A stretch of 64,000 nt of DNA from Prorocentrum cordatum (taxonomy: Eukaryota; Sar; Dinophyceae; Prorocentrales; Prorocentraceae): NCBI GenBank assembly GCA_963575745.1, contig CAUYUJ010016072.1:372501-436500 (forward strand), given 5' to 3'. The position numbers and the translations under genes are program-made. A model generated the notes under the pieces. That model saw only the letters and a program-made list of their open reading frames with translations. It made no database searches and had not been told where the DNA came from. Below, piece by piece: positions 31,401 through 40,570 of this stretch (the first letter of the stretch is position 1; every line of letters starts with the position of its first letter).

Positions 31401-33515
31401 AAAGTGCCACGCCTGCCACGCTTTGCGAGCCCGAAGCGCATAGGGCACCCATCCCCAACGCACTCCCTTTTCTGGTGTCGGCGAAGTGCCACGCCTGCCA
31501 CGCTTTGCGGGCCCGAAACGCATAGTGCCCCCACCCCCAGCGCACCCCCTCTGGCGTCGAGGAAGTGCCACGCCTGCCACGCTTTGCGAGCCCGAAACGC
31601 ATAGGGCCCCCACCCCCAGCGCACCCCCTTTTCTGGTGTCGAGGAAGTGCCACGCCTGCCACGCTTTGCGAGCCCGAAACGCATAGGGACCCCACCCCCG
31701 GCGCACCCCCTTGTGGTGTCGAGGACGCGCCACGCCTGCCACGCTTTGCGAGCCCGGAACGCATAGGGCCCCCATCCCCAGCGCACCCCCCCTGGTGTCG
31801 AGGAAGTGCCACGCCTGCCACGCTTTGCGAGCCCGAAACGCATCGGGCCCCCACCCCCAGTGCACCCCCTATGGTGTCGAGGAACTGCCACGCCTGCCAC
31901 GCTTTGCGAGACCGAAACGCATAGGGCCCCCACCCCCAGCGCACCCTCTTCTGGTGTCGAGGAAATGCCACGCCCGCCACGCTTTGCGAGCCCGAAAGGC
32001 ATAGGGCCCCCACCCCCAGCGCACCCCCTCTGGTATCGAGGAAGTGCCACGCCTGCCACGCTTTGCGAGCCCGGAACGCATAGGGCCCCCACCCCCAACG
32101 CACCTTCTTTTCTGGTGTCGAGGAAGTGCCACGCCTGCCACGCACTGCGAGCTCGAAACGGATAGGGCCCCCACCCCCAGCGCACTCCCTTTTGGTGTCG
32201 AGGAAGTGCCACGCTTGCTATGCCTGGACGACCGTCGTGCATAGCGGCCACATCGGGACGTGTCTCATGTGGGTGCCCACTATGTGGCGCACACGTCGTG
32301 GATGTGTGGTGCAGTGAACACGCCAGGCGCGCACTAGCGTTGTATTGTGTGTGTTGTGTGCGAATGTGTGCATGCGTGCGGCTGTATGTAGACGCGTGTG
32401 TCATGTACTTGCCGTGCATGTGTTGAGCGCGCGTGAGGAGAGGAAAAAGAGGGAAGAGGGGATGTGTGAGGAAACGCGGGTGCGCCGCGGCAGGGAAGAA
32501 AACCAAAACCCCACGAAACATGTGGGAAAAAAACAGAACCCCACCAAGCATGTGGGGAAAAATCAGAAGCAGTGCTGTGCTGTGCTGTGTGCTGCTGTGC
32601 GGTGAGCTGTGCTGTGCTGTGTTGTGCTGCGGCGAGCTGAGCTGGGCTGGGCTGAGCTGAGCTGAGCTGAGCTGCGCTAAGCTGTGCCGTGCTGAGTTGA
32701 GTTGAGCTGAGCCGTGCTGAGCAGTGCTGTGAGGAGGAGGGGAAGAGTGAGGTGTGTGAGAGAGAAAGAGAGAGACGGAGAGGGAGGTGTGCGGGTCAGA
32801 CGCGGGTGCGGCGCGGCAGGGAAGAAAACCTGAACCCCACGAGGCATGTGGGGAGAAACCACTTGGCAGTGATCGCGGGATGGCCGCGCACGGTTCAGCT
32901 TTAGCCGCGAAGTGCATGTTGTATTGTTTTTGTCAGGGATGGTCGCCCTGCGCACTGCAGGGAATGTGCTGGCGCGCCGTACGTGTCAAACACAATACAA
33001 CATGGCCGCGGGCCTCACGAACACGACCCAAAAGCATGCCCCAACATGTATTTGTTTGACAGGGACGGTGGGGAGGCCGCATCGGGTTTGCCGCACATGT
33101 TCCAAACATAGAGGCAGAGTGCGGTTTGTACTATTTGTTGACTGGGATGGTGGGGGGCGGGCTTTCATGGAGTCGGCGTGGTTCCGGGTTGGCCGCCGGC
33201 CGGGTGGGGGAAGGGGTGTACATTCATGAGGAACAGTGATAAACCCCTCCCCGAAAAGGAAACGGGGCAAATGGAAGACAAAACACCCTAGGCCACCTAC
33301 ACCCTGAAAGGCTGGTGGGATTTCTGCCCACCATCAGACGGACCATCGAACATATTCGAGCCCCAAAGATTGGAGCCTCGCGCCCCCACGAGACTTCCGC
33401 CCGCCCCGGCCGGTGCGCGCCGCCGGACGGCAACGAGGAGGACGGGGTCGCCCGCTACCTCGAGCGGCACCTGCTTGCCAGCGGCGGCGCTGGCGCGCCC
33501 ACCGACGGCCACTGA
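22358..33515 (+). CDS. Cof-type HAD-IIB phosphatase, split gene
   Basis: Joining 22358-22488, 24596-24675 and 25379 to about 25938 gives one continuous frame with the four HAD motifs in order: VAVDGNGTLL (motif I), VVLVTGRPLEKALATL (II), NKADGL (III Lys) and WAFGDDLNDLRML (IV). ENGARA after motif II is typical of the Cof cap. A candidate terminal exon near 33400-33515 supplies NEEDGVARYLERHLL, the usual C-terminal block. Such enzymes dephosphorylate small phosphorylated metabolites, mostly sugar phosphates or cofactors; the substrate cannot be told here. Intron 1 is GT-AG (2107 nt) and intron 2 GC-AG (703 nt). The exon or exons linking exon 3 to the terminal exon are not resolved. Motif I has Asn where the second catalytic Asp is expected. 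Family assignment is firm; full gene structure is not. Confidence 0.75.
22559..23200 (+). other. Unassigned 213-codon frame inside HAD intron 1
   Basis: An open frame from ATG at 22559 to 23200. The product is basic, with no domain I recognise. It lies wholly inside the proposed first intron of the HAD gene, so chance is the simplest explanation. Confidence 0.15.
23378..23745. repeat. (TG)n/(TCTG)n microsatellite
   Basis: About 370 bp of TGTGTG interrupted regularly by TCTG and TGCG. It lies inside HAD intron 1. The Cys/Val and Thr/His ORFs over it are artefacts. Confidence 0.95.
24357..24505. repeat. (TG)n/(TCTG)n microsatellite, second tract
   Basis: About 150 bp of TGTGTGGTGTG and TGTGTCTG repeats, ending 90 bp before HAD exon 2. 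Confidence 0.95.
24596..24675 (+). CDS. HAD phosphatase exon 2 (motif II)
   Basis: It begins after GCGAG at 24591-24595 and reads VHALGIPVVLVTGRPLEKAL, then ATLEKAG. Thr in VTGRP is the motif II Thr/Ser. The preferred end is a GC donor (GCATGC at 24676), which joins GG-CTT of exon 3 to give EKAGLVITENGA. A GT donor at 24686 would disturb the frame into exon 3. Confidence 0.75.
25379..25938 (+). CDS. HAD phosphatase exon 3 (cap, motifs III and IV)
   Basis: After ACCAG at 25374-25378 the frame reads GLVITENGARAIQVEGGRAL, continues without a stop through the cap region (VTVPSSEDFDATMAELKAS, WEVRPIKQLLPGITKTCELQ), then DRVNKADGLAGLCQAIGVQ and SVWAFGDDLNDLRMLQEVGW. K of NKADGL and D/ND of GDDLND are the motif III and IV residues. 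The end is uncertain: beyond VGWGVRI (about 25935) the family match stops although the frame stays open to 26124. Confidence 0.8.
27110..27465 (+). other. Unassigned open reading segment
   Basis: The last third of a frame open from 26503 to 27465 is less GC-rich than its surroundings and reads like ordinary protein: FDEDPDLLCKSCGVHIQPWN, SRTNALGDDLWERICEISGL, NLTAELFARCLQQEF. One CxxC pair is visible. I do not recognise a family. Immediately after the stop, AATTCTAAACGCTTCGCGTA resembles GAATTCTAGACGCTTCGCGT at 51937-51956, which may mark the end of a dispersed element. It would lie inside the long HAD intron. Confidence 0.25.
28105..28440. repeat. Dispersed 'TTGGGGGCC' repeat copy with CCAGCCCATCC leader
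   Basis: 28205-28430 is a degenerate run of CTTGGGGGCCTCTTGGGGGC units. It is preceded at 28108-28165 by CACCCCGCCAGCCCATCCAC, AAACGA, then GATCAGGGAAG, which recurs near 57303-57355 before another such run. Confidence 0.55.
28750..28930. repeat. Degenerate GTGCGCCA/GTGTTCCG repeats
   Basis: Units such as AGGTGCGCCACG, GATGCGCCACGTGTTCCGAG and GTGCGCCAGGTGTTCCGC follow one another with substitutions. No gene was recognised between 28440 and 29160. Confidence 0.5.
29170..29970. repeat. (CGT)n / (CTC)n simple-repeat cluster
   Basis: CGTCGTACTCGTCG repeats at 29180-29425, (CTC)n at 29430-29470, CTCCTCCGCACTCCTCTCAA units at 29475-29735, (CTC)n at 29735-29825, and (CGT)n at 29915-29972. Frames here are low-complexity. 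Confidence 0.9.
30080..30350. repeat. CTCCTCCGCACTCCTCTCAA minisatellite
   Basis: About 15 imperfect units, 17-25 bp long, continue the array seen at 29475-29735 after an interruption. Confidence 0.8.
30535..30635. repeat. GGCACGGCAGTGCA short repeats
   Basis: Overlapping GGCACGGCAGTGCA and CACGGCACGGCACGGCAC units span about 100 bp. Confidence 0.7.
30690..31004 (-). other. Exon-like segment, family not recognised
   Basis: A minus-strand frame starting at 31004 reads like genuine protein for about 105 residues: LAMKNAMVLTGGEASVESSR, LSAFNAYRRQLQNWWSDTLY, ARHSEMNDDGKRQCLVAYLQ, NPASGGFPQEALLNDGGG. Below about 30690 it dissolves into Ala/Arg/Cys repeats. The Trp/Tyr/Asn-containing stretch is unlike the repeat-derived frames around it. 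I have a weak memory of similar QNPASGGFP segments in dinoflagellate proteins but cannot name a family. It lies antisense within the proposed HAD intron. Confidence 0.35.
31128..32222. repeat. Tandem array, 14 copies of a 79-84-bp unit
   Basis: The unit is GTGTCGAGGAAGTGCCACG, CCTGCCACGCTTTGCGAGCC, CGAAACGCATAGGGCCCCCA, CCCCCAGCGCACCCCCT, plus a variable TTTCTG. Copies start near 31155, 31238, 31317, 31397, 31480, 31556, 31640, 31719, 31797, 31876, 31958, 32036, 32118 and 32198. Long minus-strand frames with a GVRWGWGPYAFRARKAW repeat arise because most units keep a frame open; length variants of 79-84 bp break phase between copies. Confidence 0.95.
32485..32735. repeat. CATGTGGGAAAAA pair and (GCTGTGCTGA)n tract
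   Basis: AACATGTGGGAAAAAAACAG and AGCATGTGGGGAAAAATCAG are near-duplicates at 32517-32570. They are followed by GCTGTGCTGTG and GCTGAGCTGAGCTGAG repeats to about 32720. A third related motif, GAGGCATGTGGGGAGAAACC, is at 32840. Confidence 0.7.
33393..33515 (+). CDS. Candidate terminal exon of the HAD phosphatase
   Basis: The frame reads RCAPPDGNEEDGVARYLERH, then LLASGGAGAPTDGH and TGA at 33513-33515. NEEDGVARYLE is the characteristic DEDGVAxxLE tail of Cof-type HAD proteins, which this gene otherwise lacks. The nearest upstream AG is in CACGAG at about 33387-33392. Assigning it to the gene 7.4 kb upstream is inference from the motif and shared strand. The intron would span the 82-bp tandem array and other repeats. 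Confidence 0.55.
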   Translation, partial: TSARPGRCAPPDGNEEDGVARYLERHLLASGGAGAPTDGH

Positions 33516-33964
33516 GAGGCGGCGGCGGACGTTGCTCGCGGCGCGTCCAGCTCCACCGCGCCATCGGAGGGAGGAGGACGTGGAAGGAAAGAGGAGGAGG
33601 AGGGGCCGGTGCAAAGGAGTTGGAGGAAGACCAGAGCAAACCCTAGACGCATCAACGGTGTCGCAACAATCCTTTTCCAAGTTCCTTCTTCCAAGACCCC
33701 ATACAAGAATTTGTTTTCATTGCGGGCAGTGCCCCATTGGAAGGCAAACGTCTGAGAGTCTTCAATCGCGCCAAAAAAGAATTCTTGGGACTTCAGCGCC
33801 GCGAGTCAACTTGACTGCTGCGTCCTGACAGTCCTAAAATCGTGTCCGAACGCCTTTCTTAGATTTCAACACTGCGAATACAAGTGGGTGTTGTGTCCCG
33901 ACACTCCTACATCGTGCCACAAGATCAATCTTGGGGTTTCAAATGTTCGAATCTTTAATAAAAT

Positions 33965-34235
33965 TGGCGCACATTCTTGAGGAGAGTGTGCCCGGCGCTT
34001 AGGCGAGAGCCACACATCGAAAGGGATTTGTGTCCCATCCTTGGTTGTCGCAAATTTGTACGACGAACGTGCGCGGCGCTAGGGCGAGAGCCTCACTTTG
34101 CTAACGGCCCACCCTCCACCCGTGAAGCTCCTGCAAAATGGTATGACGAATGCGTGCGGCGCTAGGGCGAGAGCCACAGTTTGGACAGGACCCGCCCTCC
34201 ACCCGTGAAATTGCTGCAACGTTCAAGTTTCAAGA
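33965..34235 (-). repeat. About 82-bp minisatellite, three copies (minus orientation)
   Basis: Copies are marked by GGCGCTTAGGCGAGAGCC, GGCGCTAGGGCGAGAGCC and GGCGCTAGGGCGAGAGCCAC near 33994, 34075 and 34158, each followed by CCCACCCTCCACCCGTGAA and GCTGCAA. The reverse complement matches the array at 41290-41765. Confidence 0.75.
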
Positions 34236-34359
34236 TCATGAATGGTGGGGAAGTTTCAGGCGAAGCGCCAGGCCCGCCGTACCCACACGTTTGGGGGGTG
34301 GCAGGGATGAGGTACTTGTAAAGAAAAAGGGGTTGGGGAGAACGGAGGACGGAGGACGG

Positions 34360-34420
34360 AGGGGGAGGAGGAGGAGGAGGAGGAGGAGGAGGAGGAGGAG
34401 AAGGAGGAGGAAGTAGGGAA
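34360..34420. repeat. (GGA)n microsatellite
   Basis: About 60 bp of AGGAGG. The flanking 34236-34700 shows no gene. Confidence 0.9.
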
Positions 34421-35179
34421 CATGACGGAGGATGGAGGAGGAGGAGGAGGTCTCTGGAGGTCCTTGCAGGAGGCTTCCTGGGGCCTCGCCTGCAGGCCGC
34501 AAAACAAAAAACCCTCAGCCTAGGTCTTGGAGCCTCGGCATTCGCTCCTCGAGTCCTCGCCTTCTGACTGAGAGGCCATCCAGGCTTCTGAGAAGGCCAG
34601 GGAGCTTCTCGAAAGCCCCCTCCCCCCACTTCTGGGAAGCCTTCTCAGACAACCCCCGGGGCCTTCTGAGGCGGCCCCAGCCTTCTAAGGAGCCATCCCC
34701 GCCTTGGAAGGCCACCCCCCTCGCGCCATCCCTCGGATGAACGCGCCGCCAGGCACGAAGAGAAGTTGCCGACCTGCTGCATGCGGCTGGTTTCAGCCCA
34801 CCCGCCATGCACAGTCCTCGACACACGGTCGCCACTGGCGCCAGGGAGACGCCAGGAAAACCAGCTGTCTGCTCTCCCCCCCTGTTCGCCCGGTCCGGGG
34901 GGCGGCCCCCTCCCAGGCGGCCCAGGGGCTTAAGCTTCGCGCAAAGGGTCGTGTAGGGCCTCCTCGGCCGCCTCCGCCAATCCGCTGCCCCGCGCTCCCC
35001 CCCGTCGGAGGGCCGCGCGCAGCTGCCGCCGCCGCCACCGTCCCTCCCTTGGGATTGGCGCCACCGCTGCGCGCTTGGCCGCTCCTGGGGGGGTCCACGC
35101 TGAGCGCTGGACGGGGACGCGCCGGCTACGATCTGCAGGTGCGCTCAGCCGCGCTGACGCACGGCGCTCCAGGGTCTGG

Positions 35180-35258
35180 GCAGGAGGAGGGAGGAGGAGA
35201 GGAGGAGGAGGAGGAGGAGGAGGAGGAGGAGGAGGAGGAGGAGGAGGAGGAGGGGGAA

Positions 35259-35306
<48 letters not shown>

Positions 35307-35310
35307 GGCA
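35180..35310. repeat. (GGA)n followed by (CGA)n microsatellite
   Basis: GAGGAGGAG from 35182 to 35255, then GACGACGAC to 35307. The surrounding 34700-35560 is GC-rich with no recognised domain. Confidence 0.9.
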
Positions 35311-35679
35311 ACGGCTACGGCGAACAGCCGCGGCGGCGACGGCATCTCGCCGCGCCCCCCCCTGCGCGCTAGGAGGGCGGCAGCGACACCTCCTCCGAGG
35401 CCGACCGGCCGCCCGCGCCCGCGCCAGGGTCGTCGTCGTCGTCCTCATCGCTGTCGTCGTGGTCGCCGTCTTTGTCTTGGGGTTCGTTTTCGTCCTCCTC
35501 CCGTTTGTGTTGCATCCGTCGTTGCTTCGCCTTTGCGTGTTGACTATTTACTCTTAGGGGCCGCTTCCATTGATGCGTGTGACTCGGACGGCCTCCTCGG
35601 CTGGCATGGTGTTTTATTTAATCGCTTCGCTCATTCCGCCGGCCCATATTGTCGCACCGTTGTGGGCTAGCCGAGTTTT

Positions 35680-36447
35680 GGGGCCTCTTGGGGGCCGGTT
35701 TTGGGCCTCTTGGGGCCTCTTTTGGGCCTCTTGGGCGCCTCTTGGGGCGTCTTGGGGGCCTCTTGGGGGCCTCTTGGGGCCTTTTTGGGGCCTCCTGGGC
35801 GCCTTCTGGGGCGGAGGGCTCGATTTTTCAGTTCTCGGTTCCCCTCTTGAGCCCCTCTTGGGCCCGTCTTGGGGCCTCTTGGTCCGTCTTGGGCGGCACT
35901 TGGGCCGTCTTGGGGGCCCTCCTGGGCCGTTCCGGGGCCGTCTTGGGAGCCTCGTGGGCCGTCTTGGAGCGGTCTTGGGGGCCTCTTGGGCCGTCTTGGA
36001 GCGTCCGGAAGCCGAAAAAGCCAGAACGCAAAAAACATAGAAAAAACAATGAAAATCAACGATTTTGGCCTCTTGGGGCCCTCTTCGGAGGCCTCTTGGA
36101 AGGCCCTTGGGGCGTCTTGGAGGCCTGTTGGGCTGTCTTGGGGCCCTGTTGAGCGTCTTCGGGCGATCTTTGGCCGTCTCGGGGCCCTCTTGGACCGTGT
36201 CTTGGAGGCTTCTTGGGGACCTCTTGGCCCGTCCTGGGGCCCTGTAACAGGGCTCCCGCATCTCTGGCCCGACCTTGCCGGGACCTTGCCGGGGACTTGC
36301 CGGGACCTTGCCGGGGACTTGCCGGGACCTTGCCGGGGTACTTTTCGTCCGGGGACCCCCAGGGGCCGCCCCGCGCGCGCGAACTAGAAATATTGTTAAC
36401 CAGGTACCGGAGATCTTAGCACGCCCTGGCCCGTTCGGCCGGCGAAT
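35680..36447 (+). repeat. Dispersed 'CTTGGGGCC' repeat with conserved 3' module, copy 2
   Basis: 35680-36245 consists of GGGCCTCTTGGGGGCC and GGGCCGTCTTGG units. 36275-36345 is four GACCTTGCCGGGGACTTGCC units. The 3' module (36330-36447) matches 10110-10235: TTTTCGTCCGG, GGGGCCGCCC, GCGCGCGAACTAGAAATATT, GTTAA, CTTAGCACGCC, GGCCGGCGAATTT. Confidence 0.75.
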
Positions 36448-36763
36448 TTATGCCATCACCCCTCTCCTCGTGCCTCTTCCTTCTCCCCAATATCTTCGCT
36501 TCTCTCTCTCTCTCTCTCTCCTTCTCTCTCCCTCTACGCCTCTCTTCGCCTCCCTCTCTCTTCCCGCTCCTCGTCATCCTCGTCTTCCTCTCGCCACCTC
36601 TCTCCTTCTCCCTCTCTTCCTCCCCTTCCTCGTCGACCGAATGGGGAGGAGGAGAAGGGTCTAGCGTCTAGCGTCTGGCGGTTGGATGTTTGGGAACCCC
36701 TGGGGATCGAAGCCCAATAATTCTTAAGGAGGAACGGCAAGGGCGAGAGTTATCGAGCGTTTG

Positions 36764-36785
36764 TCCGCGGCCTCTTGGGCTCAAG
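36764..36785 (+). other. Degenerate spliced-leader relic
   Basis: Ungapped alignment with the 22-nt dinoflagellate leader gives 17 identities. The 3' GGCTCAAG is intact and the 5' TCCG and GCC are kept. It stands at the head of the gag element that follows. The match is weaker than at 19775-19796, so chance is possible. Confidence 0.45.
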
Positions 36786-37459
36786 CGACCGACCGCCGAT
36801 TTGATTGTGCCGCTCTGCGGCGCATTACCAGACATCGATACGGAAAAACATCCCTGGAGATGTCATCTTGCCGTTCACGCGGCCATCTTCTATTTCTTTC
36901 TGTATGGTTACTACAATACACCAGGGTTAATCGGATGCTACGCCTAAGTCGTAGTATTTGGTTGGGCCTACCACTTTACTTTAAACTTGGTAGCGGAGCT
37001 GGCCGTTGGTGGCCAGCTGTAGCTCTACTCTTTGCGATCCGCGGCGCTATATGCTGGTTTACTGGTATGGTGGACCATCAGGGTGCAGTGGCTCTACGCG
37101 GGGGAGACCATGGCCATCGCAAGGACACTTGCTGAAGCCTCTGCTCACGCAGACGTCTCCTACTTGAGCCCTGCCTCTCTGCGCTACTATACTCCGAAGA
37201 TCCACCCACCAACGCCTATTGGCAATTCCTTCGAAGATGCGATGCATGGCAACATGCGTTATGACATCGTGCCGCCTGCACCTCCTCGCGAACTGACGGC
37301 AACGCCGCCTAACACAAAAACAACCGTCCACAACCGACACCGACCTACGAAGCCACTGGGTAGGCATCGCTATGTTTGGCATCTTCTGGGCCGCTAAGCT
37401 ATCGGATGTGCTGTTGGACACATACAATGTAGCGCAGACGAGGCGGGCACTACTGGCCC

Positions 37460-38155
37460 CAGCTGGGATCCTGCATGTCATGTACTTTTCCGCGAATTCG
37501 CTCGTGAGGTACATGCCTGGATCAACGTGACCACAGGCACCACGACTCCCTCCCAACAGGTCGATGCCTTACAGCGTGGCCTTGGATGCCTCGCAAGGAC
37601 CATCGCTATGAGAGCCCCCCCAGCAGTGATTAACTTTGAAGTGAACATTGGTGTGCGCCACGCCGATGGGTCAACCTATCTACTGTTCCTCCTCAGCACT
37701 AGGTTTGAGAATCTTGAAGCTGAACAACAACTGATCTCGGGGACGGCTCTCATCGATTTTCGCGTGCATTCGGGAGAACGGATCGACTGGGCACTGGCAC
37801 GTTTCGAGATTGCACGCTTTGAAGCTGCACTGCGGAGTTCAACATTTCAGATTTCCCAATCCTGACAGTCATATTGTTCAGGGCCCTAGGTGTCGGTGCT
37901 TCGCGTGCACAACAGCTACTACGACCACTGAACCACCACATGCCAAGGACTCAGCAACAACTTGACTCCCTACTGGGGCGCACGAGGGCTCACGCCCACA
38001 TTGCTGAGCGAACCCCTGGTAACATCGGTGGTGTGTTCCATCACGGCTTAATCACGGCCACAGCACTGATGTGTTCCATAGCGGCACCCATGCGGGGCAA
38101 CCTGCCAGCGTCATCTGGAGCGACGGTCCACAAACAAACGGGGCCACCACCGTAG
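37460..38155 (+). pseudogene. Copia-type gag capsid region, frame-broken
   Basis: Frame segments at about 37460-37560 (FREFAREVHAWINVTTG), 37527-37865 and 37874-38155 line up as one gag. They read QQVDALQRGLGCLARTIAMR, then VRHADGSTYLLFLLSTRFEN, LEAEQQLISGTALIDFR, SGERIDWALARFEIARFEAA, LGVGASRAQQLLRPLNHHMP, RTQQQLDSLLGRTRAHAHI and ERTPGNIGG. I recognise this order (RFxxLExExxL, RPGExIDxxLxRF, LLxPFNxxMPxxxxQL, xEHTPGNI) from dinoflagellate copia gag proteins. A stop at 37863-37865 and a frame change disrupt it. Gag proteins assemble the particle that carries the element RNA. Confidence 0.65.
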
Positions 38156-38289
38156 TAAGCCAACAAGGTGGCCAGCCCTCGGGGCCACTCCTGGACTCAA
38201 TATTGAGGACCGTCGGCAACGGTGGCCCCTACCCAAGACACTACGTTAGTGGCCTCGGCGGGGCAACCTGCGGAGTCAGACTTTAACTC

Positions 38290-39157
38290 AGGTGCAGATG
38301 CCGACGCCTCGTCAGATGAAGGCACTCGGAACTTAGACTTGTCTGATATGCCTGCACACCTCACCGAGGAACAACAAGCACGATGAACATTCTGGAGCCA
38401 TCAGAAATATAGAAGCCGATGCAGACGTTCGAGGAAGAAACCAGTTCGAAGGGCACGGCATGCGGGCCGACGGGTGCTTAGGTCAAAGGGCAAAGGTGGA
38501 AGCGAAGGTACAGGGCGACGGCTGGATTGTAGTGGCATGCCAACATTCCGGGTTTCCCTTACGGAGCCATAGTATGAGGAAATATTCTTGGGAAGTGGTA
38601 GAGGCCGTGGACATGCCTCAGGGAAGGGCAAGGGGCGCTCGCGTAACCCACAGGATGCCCCAGGGAAAACCATGGAATCATATCTGCCATAGCACTCATC
38701 ATTTTCGCCGTGAGTGCCCCCCAGGCGACGGGGGAGGCAGGGGGGGTCCGTCGACGCATTTTGCTCAGACCGTCAGCATGTTGATCCCGAGACATTTGTA
38801 GCCGAGACTGAAGACACCCCCACTGTTGCTGCCCACTTCGCGTCTGCGAGATACATGGGCGCCGGCCTATCCCTCGAGAGGTGCGCCGAGGAGCTCTACG
38901 AGGAAGCGTTCTGTAGCCATGGCGAGATCAATCTCGCAGATTGGCTGGGCACCCCGATTGCGGGGCAACCTGCTTACATGGAGATCATCGAGGAGGGCGA
39001 GCCGGAAAGGCGGTTCCGGAGCATGGGGGCACTTCCCAGGCAGAGTGCTTCCAGAGGCTTCTTTCCTACGCACTGTAGCCCCCTTTCGCTTAGAGATGAA
39101 AAGAAGATATCCAATCATCTTGCAGCGCCCACATATTTCGATGTACGTTATATGTGA
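38290..39157 (+). pseudogene. Gag C-terminal region with zinc-knuckle remnant
   Basis: The segment 38460-38801 contains ICHSTHHFRRECPPGDGG near 38689-38740, a decayed CxxCxxxxHFxxxCP knuckle that has lost its first Cys; active copies use this to bind RNA. From 38714 another frame runs on: DPETFVAETEDTPTVAAHFA, then LERCAEELYEEAFCSHGEIN and EGEPERRFRSMGA. It stops at 39157. The downstream part is recognised only by position. Confidence 0.5.
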
Positions 39158-39835
39158 ATGGAATTTGCGCTTTTCGCGCATGCCTGCGCTCGGGACTTTG
39201 CGTGCCGGTGGAATGGCACGCGTTGCATGTGCATTGGCAGTGCACTTGACGCAGAAGTGCGATGTTGTTGGTTATCTCCTCTTGCTCTCCCAACCTCGTA
39301 GCCAGTGGAGATAGGGGGTCGCCGAGGAGTGCCGAAGCGTTTTTCTGGGGCGCAACCTCGCTCGCTACATGCGGGTGGACTCTCCTGAGTGCCCCGCGCT
39401 GCGCGGTTGGTCGTTTCTTACCTTCCTAGCCGAGTTGGGCCTCGCTCGCGGGGCGCAGGGGCTGGATGGGCGTTGCGAGATGCCCCCGCACCTCTGTTCC
39501 CGAGTTCCGGTTCTGTTTCCCGCGTGCCCGAGGCCAGCGCGTGGCGGGAGGGATTCGGGGCGGGGGGCCCGCGCGAAGACCGCTCATCTCTCCTCTATAT
39601 CCATATTGATTGCTATCCTCTCGGCTCAGGCACTGGACCTTTTGGGCGTCGTGGTCGATGTTCCAGCGCCCTTTGCCGACGGGCGCGAGGATGAAAAAAG
39701 GTTCCCATCTTTTCTCCTCGTCGTCGACTACCTGCGGACCGTGCGGCAAGTTCGAGTCATCGGTCGTTAACCTGCATTCACATCCTCCGCCCTCCTCTTC
39801 CTCCCTCATGGTCTTTCTCCTCCTCTGCATCCGCC
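39158..39835. other. No recognisable gene
   Basis: Mixed sequence without a recognised domain or repeat. Short frames only. Confidence 0.35.
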
Positions 39836-39837
39836 CC

Positions 39838-39955
39838 CGCATCCTCCTCCTCCTCCTCCTCCTCCTCCTCCTCCTCCTCCTCCTCCTCCTCCTCCTCTTC
39901 CTTATCGTCCTCCTCCTCCTCCTCCTCCTCATCATCATCATCCTCCTTCTCCTTC
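39838..39955. repeat. (CTC)n microsatellite
   Basis: TCCTCCTCC with a few TTCC and ATCATC interruptions over about 118 bp. Confidence 0.95.
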
Positions 39956-40194
39956 ACATTTCCCCATCCTCCTCGTTCGCCCTCCTTCCGCGCCCCCCCA
40001 TCCCCTGCCCTCACCCCTTCCATCCTGTTTCCCCGGCTGAGGGGGGGGGGGGGGGGCGCCCGCGAGGGCGTGTGCTGGGACGACCTCTGCGACCCCGGCG
40101 ACGGCGGGTGAGTGCGCCGGCACTGGGGACGCACAGGCGGGGCTGCGCGGGGGCGGCACCGAAAAGTGCGCCGGTGAGGAGGAAGGTCCAGGGG

Positions 40195-40320
40195 GGTCCA
40201 GGGGGGGTAAGGGAGGAGGGAGAGCGAAGGAAGAGGAAGTGGAAGAGCAGTAGGAAGAGGAGGACGAGGAGGAGGAGAAGGAGGAGGAGGAGGAGGAGGG
40301 GGACGAGGACGAGGCCGAGG

Positions 40321-40352
<32 letters not shown>

Positions 40353-40570
40353 TGTGGGTGAGGCGTGAGGGGTGAGGAGTGAGGGGTGAGGGGTGAGGGG
40401 TGAGGAGTGAGGAGGAGGAGGAGGAGGAGGAGGAGGAGGAGGAGGAGGAGGAGGAGGAGGAGGAGGAGGAGGAGGAGGAGGAGGAGGAGGAAGAGGAGAG
40501 GAAGGGGACGGGGAGGGGAGGAGGAGGAGGAAAAGGAGGAGGAGGAGGAGGAGGTAGAGGAGGAGGGGGG
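40195..40570. repeat. Purine-rich (GGA)n, (GAGGAC)n and (GTGAGGG)n cluster
   Basis: (GGA)n at 40255-40305, GAGGACGAGGAC at 40306-40352, TGAGGGGTGAGG at 40360-40410, uninterrupted (GGA)n at 40408-40498, then GGAGGAG to 40570. A related GGA-rich stretch follows at 40765-40985. 40986-41285 shows no gene. Confidence 0.9.

Larger units (their letters stand above)
36764..39157 (+). mobile_element. Ty1/copia-type retroelement remnant (gag only)
   Basis: A gag-like core (37480-38060), a Cys/His zinc-knuckle remnant (38690-38720) and a downstream acidic segment to 39157 occur in gag order, in several plus-strand frames. No protease, integrase, RT or LTR is present, so it is a 5' fragment or a retroposed gag mRNA. 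A degenerate spliced leader at its start supports the second reading. Base composition is less GC-rich than the flanks. Confidence 0.65.

Noticed and set aside
31136-32917. 593-codon minus-strand ORF with GVRWGWGPYAFRARKAW-like protein repeats
   Set aside because: The repeats follow the DNA unit of the 82-bp array, drift in frame as unit length changes from 79 to 84 bp, and extend into non-repeat sequence without any domain. It is a by-product of a stop-free unit.
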